DNA from: SZUA-252 sp035716005
GTDB lineage: Bacteria; Eisenbacteria; RBG-16-71-46; SZUA-252
NCBI GenBank assembly: GCA_035716005.1
Contig: DASTKG010000010.1
Span: 1-23,727, forward strand
DNA: 23,727 nucleotides
Direction of reading: 5' to 3'
The position numbers and the translations under genes were made by a program. Positions within the stretch are counted from its first letter, which is position 1. The number at the start of each line of letters is the position of its first letter. Below the pieces are notes generated by a model that worked only from the letters and a program-made list of their open reading frames with translations, was not told the DNA's origin and did not search any database. Of the stretch, positions 1 to 8,076 are shown in pieces.

Positions 1-2272
1 CCGGCGCGCGGCGGGGCGCGAAGGGCTCGCGGTCGAGAAGAGCGTGGAGCTCGGGATCGAGGCGCACGTACCATGGCGCCAGGCGATGCAGGAACTTCCG
101 CCCGAGCCAGCGAAGAGCGCGCTCCGGCTCGCCGAGCCGCAGCGCCGCGCCCGAGAGCAGCATGAGCTCGGGGGGACCGAGCCTCGGCGTCTCCTGAAAT
201 TCCGCGAGGAGCCTGCGAGCCTCCTGGTCCGGGCCGGTGTAGGCCGTGAGAGCGGCCTCGATGGCACGCAGGTTCGAGGGATCGGCGTCGTCGGCCAGCC
301 CCTCACGGAGGGTACGGGCTACCGCCTCGAATTCGCCGCGACGGAACTCGGTCCAGGCGCGCTCGGTGTAGACGCTGGTCACGTAGAACCGCTCGTTCGA
401 CGTCTGCCGCTGCCGCCGCGTCGCCGCGAGGGACTCCTCGTCCCGGCCCGTCACGTGGAGGAGGGACGCCAGCCAGGTGATGGCGAAGGCCTCTTGTGGA
501 TCGATCTCGAGCACGCGCCGGACGCATCGCTCGGACATAGCCAGGTCCGCATCGGCGAACGCGGAGACAGCGACGTTGATGACGGCCGGCGTGTACCTCG
601 GATTCGCGACGATCGCGCGCCTCAGGGCGGAATCGGAGGCGGCCTTGTCTCCCCGGTAGAGCCACACCAGCGCTTCCGCCTTGTGCCCCTCGGCCAGCTT
701 CGGATTGATGGCAACCGCGCGTTGCGCTGCCTCGAGCCCCAGCCGCGCGGTCTCCTCGATGTCCTCGGCGAATTCGTACTGGAGCATTTGTCCATGGCAG
801 TCGGCCGTGCCTGCCCACGCGAGCGCGTAATTGGGATCGATCTGGAGCGCCTGCCGGAAGAGATCCAGCGCCTCGCTCAGCGACTCCCTGGTGTATTGGC
901 CGTAGAGCTGCCGCCCGCGGAGATAGAGATCGTAGGCGCGCACGTCGTCGGGGCGGTCTTGTAGGAGCGTGGCCGTTTCGGCCGGCGTCAGCGTGACGCG
1001 GAGCGCCTCGGCGATCGATTTGGCGATCTCCTCCTGGAGCGTGAAGACGTCGTCGAGCTTGCGATCGTAGCGCTCGGCCCAGAGATGGAACCCGTCCGCC
1101 GCGTTGATGAGCTGCGCGCTGATGCGGACGCGGTCGCCGGCGCGGCGCACGCTCCCTTCGAGCACGGCGCGCACGCCGAGTTCGGCGGCCACCTTGGGGA
1201 GATCGACCGTCTGCCCCCGATAGCGCGCGACGGCGTTCCGCGACGCCACGCGGAGCCCCTTGATCTTCGAAAGGTCGGTGAGGATGTCCTCGGTGATGCC
1301 GGCGCAGAAGTACTCGCTCTCGGTCCCGCCGGAGAGATCCTCGAAATAGAGCACGGCCAACGAGGGAGGCTCCGCCGAGAGCCTCGCGTGCGCGCCGGAG
1401 GGAGAGGAGAGCTGTTGCAGGATCGCGATCATCTCGCGCCGAAGGTCCCCGATGTCGCGCGGCCGCTGCGCCACGTCCTTGGTCAGGCATCGCTCGATGA
1501 GGTCGCGAAGGCGTGTCGGTACCGTGCCGGGGAGGCTCCCCCACTCGGGATCGCGCTCCAGGATCCGCGCGATCACGTCGGATACGGTGTCGCCCCGGAA
1601 GGTCTGCCGGCCGGTGAGACATTCGAAGAGAACGCAGCCGAAGGCCCAGACGTCGCTCCTTCGATCGACGCGGAGGCCGCGCGCCTGCTCGGGGCTCATG
1701 TAGGGGGCGGTCCCGAGAATGACGCCTTCGGCCGTGCCCGCCAGCGCGACGGTGGGCGAGGCGGAGAGATCGGCGCCGGAGCCATCCTCCCTCGCGCCTC
1801 CCTTCGCCAGCCCGAAGTCGAGCACCTTCACGGCGCCCTTCGCGTCGAGCATCACGTTTCCGGGCTTCAGATCGCGGTGGACGATCTCGCGCTCGTGCGC
1901 GGCCTCGATGGCGGCCGCCACCTGGATGCCGATCTCCAGGGTCTCGCGCGCGCTCAGGGCCCCGCGCGACAGGCGTTCCGCCAGCGTCTCCCCGTCGACG
2001 AATTCGAGCACGAGGTAGGTGGCGCCGGCCGCGTCCTCGAGTCCGTAGATGGCCGCGATGTTGGGGTGATTCAGGGCCGCGAGCAGGCGGGCCTCCCGCT
2101 CAAAGTGGCCCCGGCGCTGAGGATCGGAGGCGAAGGCGGGCGGGAGCGCCTTGATCGCCACGATGCGATCGAGGCGCGTGTCGCGGGCACGGTAGATCTC
2201 GCCCATGCCTCCGGCGCCATGCCAGGCGACGATTTCATAGTTTCCGATCCGGGATCCGGGCGCGAGGGCCAT
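1..2272 (-). CDS. Ser/Thr protein kinase fused to TolB/FlgO-like domain and TPR repeats (3' end outside window)
   Basis: About 757 codons are open from the ATG at 2272 to the window edge with no stop, so the C-terminus is missing. The N-terminal ~280 residues are a Hanks-type kinase: glycine loop GAGGMGEIYRA (19-29), AIK lysine K41, catalytic HRDLKPGN (132-139), DFG (152-154) and activation-segment GTAPYMSPEQARG (187-199). Residues ~298-425 (SLAVLYFEDLSGG, AGITEDILTDLS, VLEGSVRRAGDRVRI) resemble the TolB/FlgO-like domain found in bacterial kinase and cyclase receptors. The rest is helical TPR-like sequence (ALQIDPNYALAWAG, AVAINPKLAEGHKA). I see no membrane segment between kinase and TolB part, so it should be cytosolic. 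It probably phosphorylates proteins in signalling; the substrate is unknown. No Shine-Dalgarno precedes the ATG; see the promoter entry at 2281. Confidence 0.93.
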   Translation of the reverse strand, partial: MALAPGSRIGNYEIVAWHGAGGMGEIYRARDTRLDRIVAIKALPPAFASDPQRRGHFEREARLLAALNHPNIAAIYGLEDAAGATYLVLEFVDGETLAERLSRGALSARETLEIGIQVAAAIEAAHEREIVHRDLKPGNVMLDAKGAVKVLDFGLAKGGAREDGSGADLSASPTVALAGTAEGVILGTAPYMSPEQARGLRVDRRSDVWAFGCVLFECLTGRQTFRGDTVSDVIARILERDPEWGSLPGTVPTRLRDLIERCLTKDVAQRPRDIGDLRREMIAILQQLSSPSGAHARLSAEPPSLAVLYFEDLSGGTESEYFCAGITEDILTDLSKIKGLRVASRNAVARYRGQTVDLPKVAAELGVRAVLEGSVRRAGDRVRISAQLINAADGFHLWAERYDRKLDDVFTLQEEIAKSIAEALRVTLTPAETATLLQDRPDDVRAYDLYLRGRQLYGQYTRESLSEALDLFRQALQIDPNYALAWAGTADCHGQMLQYEFAEDIEETARLGLEAAQRAVAINPKLAEGHKAEALVWLYRGDKAASDSALRRAIVANPRYTPAVINVAVSAFADADLAMSERCVRRVLEIDPQEAFAITWLASLLHVTGRDEESLAATRRQRQTSNERFYVTSVYTERAWTEFRRGEFEAVARTLREGLADDADPSNLRAIEAALTAYTGPDQEARRLLAEFQETPRLGPPELMLLSGAALRLGEPERALRWLGRKFLHRLAPWYVRLDPELHALLDREPFAPRRAP

Positions 2273-2280
2273 GGGGGGCG

Positions 2281-2286
2281 AGTTTA
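2281..2286 (-). promoter_or_regulatory. Candidate -10 element for the kinase gene (near-leaderless)
   Basis: On the minus strand TAAACT lies 8 bases before the kinase ATG. With usual spacing, transcription would start within about two bases of the start codon. The intervening bases are only G/C and contain no Shine-Dalgarno. No convincing -35 is visible 16-18 bp upstream, so this rests on position and on similar cases at 2355, 11041 and 13937. Confidence 0.4.
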
Positions 2287-2314
2287 GCCGATAAATCGTC
2301 GGCGTCGGGGTCGA

Positions 2315-2331
2315 ATTGAGGCCGATTGAGG
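2315..2331. repeat. Direct repeat ATTGAGG-N3-ATTGAGG between divergent genes
   Basis: Two copies of ATTGAGG (2315-2321 and 2325-2331) are 10 bp apart start to start, one helical turn, in the 93-bp gap between the divergent kinase gene and the secreted-protein gene at 2366. Tandem sites at about 10-11 bp are typical of response-regulator or activator binding. The regulator is not identifiable. Confidence 0.4.
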
Positions 2332-2354
2332 AACCCTCCCCCGCACGTGGGGTT

Positions 2355-2360
2355 TATACT
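2355..2360 (+). promoter_or_regulatory. -10 element TATACT for the gene at 2366 (leaderless)
   Basis: TATACT ends five bases before the ATG at 2366, so the predicted +1 coincides with the A of the ATG. No Shine-Dalgarno is present. A near-palindrome centred on CACGTG (2344-2349) sits in the spacer and could be an operator. No TTGACA-like -35 occurs at 16-18 bp. Confidence 0.55.
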
Positions 2361-2365
2361 CAGAC

Positions 2366-2929
2366 ATGACTCGAACTGGACTTGGGCTCACCATCCTCCT
2401 AACCGCGCTCTTCGTCGCTCCCCGCGGCGCCCTCGCATCCAGCCCCAAAGCCCCCCCCGACTCCGTCGGTCGTAGTCTCGGCGGATGGACCGACACCGAA
2501 GACTGGAAGCTCTTCCTCGGCCGCTCCTACTGCGACACGCTCGACGCGCAAGGCATCGACGTCATTCTCGCCGCCGGCGCGGCGCTCGAACGGAAGAAGT
2601 GGGTGATCAGCACCTCGGACGAGGAGGGGTACGCCTACGTCACCGAGTGGAAGCCGATCCGCAATTTCTTCTTTCGGCTCGTCGCGGGCAAGGCGGTGGC
2701 CCGCTGCTTCGCCTCCGTCACGCGCCTTGCCGACGGGCGAACCGAGTTGACGTTCCGTGGCGGGATCGCGTCGAGGCGGGACTTGACCCACAGCTCCATG
2801 CGAGGGCGCGCGGAGCGCTCCTACGAATCGGCGGTGGTCAACTGGCAGAAAGAGGTTCGCGCGGCGATCGCGCACGCCGGTCCCGTGGCGACGGCGGCAA
2901 CCCTCGACCCTCTCCCCGGCAAGCCCTAG
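2366..2929 (+). CDS. Secreted protein of unknown function
   Basis: 187 residues. The first ~24 form a classical signal peptide: MTRTGLGL, a hydrophobic ILLTALFVAP core and an ALA-S cleavage region, so the protein is exported. I do not recognise the family. The mature part has a mixed alpha/beta look with alternating strands (KKWVISTSDEEGYAYVTEW, RTELTFRGGI) and two cysteines about 56 residues apart that could pair in the periplasm. The ATG is the only sensible start because it immediately precedes the signal peptide. The gene is divergent from the kinase and convergent with the deacetylase: the two stop codons share the palindrome CTAG (2926-2929), so the coding regions overlap by four bases. 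Confidence 0.8.
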   Translation: MTRTGLGLTILLTALFVAPRGALASSPKAPPDSVGRSLGGWTDTEDWKLFLGRSYCDTLDAQGIDVILAAGAALERKKWVISTSDEEGYAYVTEWKPIRNFFFRLVAGKAVARCFASVTRLADGRTELTFRGGIASRRDLTHSSMRGRAERSYESAVVNWQKEVRAAIAHAGPVATAATLDPLPGKP

Positions 2930-3600
2930 AGAGGCAGCGCCGTGCCGGGCGGATAGATCTCGGCGACCGTCGTCCCCCGCAGCCCCTGCCTCGAAGCCGC
3001 CTCCAAGATGATTTCCAGCGCGTCGACCGTCTGCCACCGGCTCGGATTCCCCACCGGGCTCCCGTCGTGCAGGATCAGGATCGATCCCCCTCGTAGCCGC
3101 GCCATCACCCTCGTCACGATGCGCTCCACGCCCGGAGAGTGCGGATCCTCGGGATAGACGTCTCCCAGCACCGGTTCGAAGCCGAGGTTCCGCACGAATC
3201 GCGCCTGCCCGGGCGACATGAAGCCGAAGGGCGGTCGATAGAATCGGGGCCTGACGCCCGTGATCGTCTCGATCGACGCGGCGGTGCGGAGCACCTCGCT
3301 TCGAATCCCGCCCGGGAGCAGGAGCGGCACCGGCCAGTGATTGTCGCCGTGCACCGCGGGCTCGTGCCCTTCCGCGACGACGCGCCTCGCCAGATCGGCG
3401 TTCCGCCGCACGTTTCCGCCCAGCATGAAGAAGGTGGCCCGCGCTCCGTGGCGGGCGAGCACGTCGAGGATCCGCCCCGTCGCCGCGGAATTCGGACCGT
3501 CGTCGAACGTCACGGCGAACTCCCCGGGATGATCCTCCACCCTGCAGAGCAGGTGCCCGCGCGCCCATCCGGAGTATTGCGTCGTGTGAAGGATGCTCAT
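2926..3600 (-). CDS. NodB-type polysaccharide deacetylase
   Basis: 224 residues, a compact carbohydrate esterase family 4 catalytic domain with no signal peptide. Motif 1 is TFDDGPN (residues ~30-36) with the catalytic base and metal aspartate. The metal-histidine motif reads HGDNH, keeping the two His but with Gly in place of the usual Ser/Thr. Motif 3 is RPPFG and the C-terminal motif is ILILHDGS, carrying the catalytic His. Members remove N- or O-acetyl groups from polysaccharides or glycans; the substrate cannot be told from sequence. The ATG overlaps the TGA of the upstream acyltransferase as ATGA, so the two are translationally coupled in one operon. Such a pairing suggests envelope glycan or lipid modification, which is inference. 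Confidence 0.93.
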   Translation of the reverse strand: MSILHTTQYSGWARGHLLCRVEDHPGEFAVTFDDGPNSAATGRILDVLARHGARATFFMLGGNVRRNADLARRVVAEGHEPAVHGDNHWPVPLLLPGGIRSEVLRTAASIETITGVRPRFYRPPFGFMSPGQARFVRNLGFEPVLGDVYPEDPHSPGVERIVTRVMARLRGGSILILHDGSPVGNPSRWQTVDALEIILEAASRQGLRGTTVAEIYPPGTALPL

Positions 3601-5060
3601 GAATCCTCTCTCGCATCGCGGAGCGCCGTGTCGATCCAGGCGCCGAGCGCCACGCGGCTCCGCCTCGCCCTCGCCACCAGGCCCGGATGACGGCGCGCGA
3701 GCCTCGACACGCGCCGTCGCTCCAGGATGGGACGGAGTCTATCCCAGTACGCGACGGAGACGGCGCCCAACGTCGCGCACGCGACGAGCGTCGCGACGAT
3801 GAGCGCGGCCGAGGCGTGGAACCGCAGCGCGAGGATCAGGGCCAGCACGGCATAGGTTCCCAGGGTCAGGAAGAACCCCGACGTGATCCGCGCGAAGGCC
3901 ACCTGGCTCGGCGCGTAGGAGATGATACGAAGCGCGAGGCGCGTTCCGATCACGGGGACGGCGTGAATCGCCGCGCCGGCCAGCGCGGGGACGGCCGCCA
4001 GGGAGAGGAGCGAACGCTCGAGCGCGGTTCGCCTGGCCGAGCGCGGCGCGGGCTCGGCCAGCGCGATCTCCGACACGCCGAGCGCGCGTCGCGCCCGGTC
4101 ATGCGCGCGCGCGAGCCGTTCGAGGCGGGCGTGCCGCTCCGGCTCGCCCCGCTTCAGCGATGCGATCGCGCGAACCAGCAGGTCCGCAATCTCGACGTCC
4201 CGTCCCGCGCCACGCGCCGCCGCGACCGGCTCGAGCACGCCGAGGAGCCGGCCGGCCCGAGCGTCGTCGGCCAGCCGGCCCAGACGGCGAAGCGTTTCCG
4301 CCAACCGCGCGGTCAACCGCTCGACCGCCCTCGCGTCCGGGCTCCCGAACTCGGTCTCGAGCTCCGAGCGCGCGATCGGCTCACCGACGCACAAGGTCAC
4401 GTCGCTCCGGAACGCGACCCGGTCGGAGTAGCGCAGCGCGACGGGAATCAGCGCGAACGACGACTCCCCGCCGCGCCTGCAGGCGTACGACAGAGCCAGT
4501 CGCGCCGCGCCGCGCCGGAGCGGCATGAGCGAGCGGTCGATCCAGCTGATCCCCTCCGGGAAGATCGCGACGGCTTCGCCACGATCGAAGTGCGCCCGGC
4601 AGCGCCGAAAGGTCTCCTCGTTCCGTTCCGTCGCGTCGCGCGACGAATCGGAAAGGTAGACCGGAAGGGTTCCGAAGCCGCGAATGAGCAGGGCGCGGGG
4701 CCAGGGGTGGAACTGCCCCGGCTCGGCGAGGAAGTGAAAGCGCCTTCCGAGCATTCCGTAGAGAAGGAGGACGTCGCTCCAGGTCGAGGGGTGGTTCGAG
4801 ACCAGGAGCGTGGCGCCGCGCCGCGGGAATCGTTCGCGGCCCACGACGGTCACGTGACGGAAATGAGCCGAGATCCCGGCCCACATGAGAAGTCGCGCCG
4901 TTCGGTAGAAAGCCTCGGCCAGGAGCGATCCGACAGAGTGGGCCGCTCGGGCACCTGACAATTCGTCGGCTTCCCTGCCGCCTTGGCAGCCGATGGGATC
5001 GTCCCAGGCGGCGGGCGGGGGCTCGCCGGTGGAACTCAATCCCTTGGAGCGGTGGCCCAT
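3597..5060 (-). CDS. PlsC-type lysophospholipid/glycerol-phosphate acyltransferase with C-terminal membrane domain
   Basis: 487 residues from the ATG at 5060, preceded by AGGAGG eleven bases upstream. A longer open frame reaches 5168 but its extra 36 residues cross the divergent promoter region, so I rejected it. The acyltransferase domain spans about residues 50-300. The catalytic motif NHPSTWSD has His90 and Asp96, the five-residue spacing seen in Gpt2/Sct1-like members (NHPNxxxD). The substrate motif FPEGISW is followed by LMPLRRGAARLAL. The C-terminal third has about three hydrophobic segments (SLAAVPALAGAAIHAVPVIG, FLTLGTYAVLALILAL, ALIVATLVACATLGAVSVAY), so it is membrane-bound. It probably transfers acyl groups to a lysophospholipid or glycerol phosphate. 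The stop overlaps the start of the deacetylase gene. Confidence 0.9.
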   Translation of the reverse strand: MGHRSKGLSSTGEPPPAAWDDPIGCQGGREADELSGARAAHSVGSLLAEAFYRTARLLMWAGISAHFRHVTVVGRERFPRRGATLLVSNHPSTWSDVLLLYGMLGRRFHFLAEPGQFHPWPRALLIRGFGTLPVYLSDSSRDATERNEETFRRCRAHFDRGEAVAIFPEGISWIDRSLMPLRRGAARLALSYACRRGGESSFALIPVALRYSDRVAFRSDVTLCVGEPIARSELETEFGSPDARAVERLTARLAETLRRLGRLADDARAGRLLGVLEPVAAARGAGRDVEIADLLVRAIASLKRGEPERHARLERLARAHDRARRALGVSEIALAEPAPRSARRTALERSLLSLAAVPALAGAAIHAVPVIGTRLALRIISYAPSQVAFARITSGFFLTLGTYAVLALILALRFHASAALIVATLVACATLGAVSVAYWDRLRPILERRRVSRLARRHPGLVARARRSRVALGAWIDTALRDAREDS

Positions 5061-5115
5061 CACGACTTCCACCTCCTGAGGCGTGGCCGGACGGAGGCCT
5101 CCTCCCCACCCTGGT

Positions 5116-5131
5116 TGGCACAACCCGTGCC
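5116..5131. promoter_or_regulatory. Dyad GGCAC-N5-GTGCC; also a -24/-12 promoter match toward the ABC1 gene
   Basis: On the plus strand TGGCAC (5116-5121), AACCC, GTGC (5127-5130) has the GG and GC dinucleotides at the exact sigma-54 spacing, with T replaced by G at one -12 position. Predicted +1 is near 5142, leaving a 17-base leader with a Shine-Dalgarno. The same bases form a perfect inverted repeat GGCAC/GTGCC (5117-5131), so an operator for a dimeric repressor between the divergent acyltransferase and ABC1 genes is an equal alternative. Confidence 0.4.
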
Positions 5132-5158
5132 TAGTCTTGCCCTGGGGGGAGCGCCTCG

Positions 5159-6862
5159 ATGCCCCCACTGGAGGAAGTCGTGAACGGCATCCTCGCTTTC
5201 ACGTCCCGCGCCGCGCGGTCGAGACTCGCTCGCACCCGCCACCTCGCGCGGGTGCTCTTCCGCTACGGGCTCGACTCGTTCGCGGACCACACGGGACTCC
5301 GCCGATTCGCCCCGCGCTTCAAAGTTCCGCCTTCGAACGGGACGCGCCGCACGGAACCGGAGCGGATCAGGCTCGCCCTCGGCGAGATGGGGGCCACCTT
5401 CATCAAGCTCGGGCAGATGCTGAGCACCCGGGCCGACCTCCTCCCTCCCGACTACATCGCGGAACTCTCGAAACTCCAGGACGCCGCGCCCGCCGTTCCG
5501 TTCGAGGAGATCGAACGGATCGTGCGCGAGGACCTGGGGGGCTCGTCGAGACCGGTCTTCGCTTCGCTCAACCCGACGCCGATCGCCTCGGCCTCCATCG
5601 GCCAGGTTCACGGCGCCGTCCTCGCCGACGGAACGCCGGTGGTCGTGAAGATCCGCCGCCCGGGCGTGGTGGAGGAGGTGGAGCTCGACCTCGCCATTCT
5701 CCGAGACATCGTCGACTGGGTGCAGGTTCACACTCCGATCGGGCGCGACTACGATCTGCGCCCGCTCGTCGCCGAGTTCGCCTACACGCTGCGCGACGAG
5801 CTGAACTACGTCCGCGAGGCTCAGAACGCGATTCGCATGAAGAAGGAGTTCCGCGACGAGCCCCTGGTGCGGATTCCGCGCGTCTACGAGGAATACAGCA
5901 CCGCGCGCGTCCTCACGATGGAGCGCGTGAAGGGAGTGAAGATCTCCGACGTGGCGGGGCTGCGCGGGATCGGCGTTTCGGGGCGAACGGTCGCCGAGAA
6001 CGCCGTCCGCCTCTTCCTTCGCCAGGTGCTCGAGTTCGGGTTCTTCCACGCGGACGCGCACCCGGGAAACTACTTCGTGCAGCCCGACGCGTCACTCGCC
6101 ATGGTCGACTTCGGAATGGTCGCCCGCCTCAGCGAGTCGACGCAGCGCCATCTCCTGCGGGCGATGGTCGCGGCCTCGAGGGAAGACGCCGAAATGCTGA
6201 GCGACGAACTCTTCGCGCTCGGCGTGGCCGGCCGGCGGGCGAACCGGCCGATGTTCGAGCGCGACCTCGCCCACCTGGTCGGACGCTACGGCAACTCGTC
6301 CATTCGCGATCTGAGCGCCTCGGAGGTGGCGGAGGACCTATTCCACATCGCGTTCCGGCACAAGCTGCAGCTGCCGACCGAACTCGCCCTTCTCCTCCGG
6401 GTCGCCAACATGAGCGAAGGAATCGGATTGATGCTCGATCCGAACTTCCGCTATCTCGAATTCGCCGTGCCGATCGTCCGCGACGACTGGAAACGGCGCC
6501 ACTCGCTTTCGACCTTCGCGTCGCGGGCCGGCCAGGCCGCGATGGACGCGGCGGAACTCGGCGTCGAACTGCCGAGGCGAGCGTCCCGTCTCCTCGACAA
6601 GATGGAGCGCGGCGAGATGCAGCTCGACGTCACGCACCGCGGGCTGGAGAAGGTCACGCACGAATTCCATGCCATGGCGAACCGGCTCGCCCTCTCGATC
6701 ATTCTCGGGGCGTCGGTCGTCGCGCTCGGCCTCGCGGTCGGAATCCGCCTCACCCCCGCGCTCGGCCCGGTCGTGGAATGGCTCTTCCGCCTGGCGCTCG
6801 TCTTCTCCGTGATCTTCGGGCTCTCCGTCTTCTGGGGAATCTGGAGAGCCGGGAAGCGCTGA
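5159..6862 (+). CDS. ABC1/UbiB (AarF) family atypical kinase
   Basis: 567 residues, a usual length for the family. The ATG at 5159 is preceded by GGGGGA at good spacing; an internal GTG at 5180 with its own GGAGGA is possible. Family motifs are all present: KLGQMLSTR (KxGQ, residues ~83-91), ASIGQVH (145-151, the Ala-rich nucleotide loop variant), VVVKIRRPG with Lys164, the HADAHPGN catalytic loop (298-304) and DFG (317-319). Two hydrophobic segments close the protein (about 508-528 and 538-560), anchoring it in the membrane. Relatives support ubiquinone or other isoprenoid-lipid metabolism, with an ATPase activity in UbiB/COQ8. No quinone genes are adjacent, so the role here is unproven. The stop is three bases from that of the convergent fusion gene. 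Confidence 0.95.
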   Translation: MPPLEEVVNGILAFTSRAARSRLARTRHLARVLFRYGLDSFADHTGLRRFAPRFKVPPSNGTRRTEPERIRLALGEMGATFIKLGQMLSTRADLLPPDYIAELSKLQDAAPAVPFEEIERIVREDLGGSSRPVFASLNPTPIASASIGQVHGAVLADGTPVVVKIRRPGVVEEVELDLAILRDIVDWVQVHTPIGRDYDLRPLVAEFAYTLRDELNYVREAQNAIRMKKEFRDEPLVRIPRVYEEYSTARVLTMERVKGVKISDVAGLRGIGVSGRTVAENAVRLFLRQVLEFGFFHADAHPGNYFVQPDASLAMVDFGMVARLSESTQRHLLRAMVAASREDAEMLSDELFALGVAGRRANRPMFERDLAHLVGRYGNSSIRDLSASEVAEDLFHIAFRHKLQLPTELALLLRVANMSEGIGLMLDPNFRYLEFAVPIVRDDWKRRHSLSTFASRAGQAAMDAAELGVELPRRASRLLDKMERGEMQLDVTHRGLEKVTHEFHAMANRLALSIILGASVVALGLAVGIRLTPALGPVVEWLFRLALVFSVIFGLSVFWGIWRAGKR

Positions 6863-6865
6863 CCG

Positions 6866-7993
6866 TCAGACCTTTCGCCGGCCGCCGATCGGAAAGACGC
6901 GAGCGGCCTGAAGCCCTTCGCGCCCCTCCTCGAGTTCGACCTCCACCGGCATCCCGGGCCGCAGCGTTTCGAACTTGAGCGCGCTGTCGAGCGAGTCGCG
7001 ATGGAAGTAGGCCTCGCGTCCGCGGTCGAGGAGGATGAAGCCGTACCCGGCGTCGCGGAAGATGCGCATGACGCTTCCCTCGGGGCGGGAACCCGGCGTC
7101 TTCACGATCCGCGTCCGGCTCGCCCGAGCCTGGCGGAGTTCGCGGCCCATCGCGAGGCACGCCGCGTGGATGGCGTCCTCCATCGCCGCGCCCTGCTTCT
7201 CCACCCGCAGCGTGCGCTTGGGATAGTTCGCCACGAGCGAGACCTGTTCGTTGCCGTGCCGGTGGCGTCCGTGCTGCAGCGTGGCGTGCACGCGCAGGAG
7301 TTCGGGGTAACGGCTCGCCCAGCTCGCCGTGCTCCGCTCGAGGAGATCGCGCCACCGGGGTTCCATCGCCACGCGGCGCGACTGGATTTCCACATCGATC
7401 ACCCCCGGCGGGAGCTTCGCCTTCGCCACGCGCTCGGCCCGGGTGCGCGAGGTCCGGGCCTTCCAGGTCCAGGTCGCCCTCAGTTCTCCGTCGTGCTCGG
7501 ACCATCCGTACGTGGCGGATCCGCCGAACGCGCTCCGCAGCGAGCGAACGATTCGATGCGCGAGCTTCTGCGACGTGGTGAGCACTTCGAGCTCGCTCCC
7601 GACCCGTTCGACCGAGAGGATTCGCCGCTGGGATTGCGTCCATTGCGCCCGCTCGGCGATGTTCTGCATGCGGCGCCGAACGGTCTCTTCGTCCGGCCCG
7701 TTCTCGTCGATCCGAAGGAGGATTCTCCCGAAGTACTCTTGGTCGTCGGCCTGGCGACAGGCGGGGCATACGGTCCAGGCGAGCCCGACGGGCCAGCGTT
7801 TCACGTCGGGCGCCGCGCTCTGCCAACGCTTCGCGCGATAGATGGAGCCGCACCGTTCGCACATCGTCGTGCCGCGGAGCCGCTTCACACGCTTCGCGAC
7901 CGCGGGGCTGCGGTCGCTGACGGAACCCCGCCGCACGAGGGAACGAACCAGACCTTTCTCCAGTGCCTTGGCGCCCACCTGCTTGGTCTTCAT
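6866..7993 (-). CDS. BCAM0308-type zinc finger + HPF/RaiA ribosome hibernation domain + cold-shock domain fusion
   Basis: 375 residues; ATG at 7993 with GGAGGA about seven bases upstream. Residues ~40-178 match the BCAM0308-type family: zinc knuckle C45-x2-C48, W57 in the KRWQ segment, then C76-P-A-C79, followed by the RILSVE and TTSQKLAHRI blocks and an ELRATWTW end. Residues ~195-292 look like an HPF/RaiA (S30AE) domain: VIDVEIQSRRV, a charged HGRHRHGNEQVSLVANYP strand pair and a closing helix with AIHAACLAMGREL. Residues ~303-372 are a cold-shock OB fold: GSVMRIF, GYGFI (RNP1), AYFHRDSL (RNP2) and ELEEGREGLQAARV. HPF dimerises or inactivates 70S ribosomes in stasis and CSDs bind single-stranded RNA, so a ribosome/RNA-directed stress factor is the best reading. 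It stands alone, convergent with the ABC1 gene. Confidence 0.88.
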   Translation of the reverse strand: MKTKQVGAKALEKGLVRSLVRRGSVSDRSPAVAKRVKRLRGTTMCERCGSIYRAKRWQSAAPDVKRWPVGLAWTVCPACRQADDQEYFGRILLRIDENGPDEETVRRRMQNIAERAQWTQSQRRILSVERVGSELEVLTTSQKLAHRIVRSLRSAFGGSATYGWSEHDGELRATWTWKARTSRTRAERVAKAKLPPGVIDVEIQSRRVAMEPRWRDLLERSTASWASRYPELLRVHATLQHGRHRHGNEQVSLVANYPKRTLRVEKQGAAMEDAIHAACLAMGRELRQARASRTRIVKTPGSRPEGSVMRIFRDAGYGFILLDRGREAYFHRDSLDSALKFETLRPGMPVEVELEEGREGLQAARVFPIGGRRKV

Positions 7994-8076
7994 GGAGATC
8001 TCCTCCCTCTGCGATCGACTTTCGCTGCGAGGCCTCGGAGCGGTAGCCCCTGACGTTCCGGGCGAAGGAAGAGGGC

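Noticed and set aside
44..2287. Long plus-strand frames and a minus-strand frame at 303-1622 over the kinase
   Set aside because: Compositional shadows; the continuous frame with all kinase motifs runs from 2272 to the window edge.
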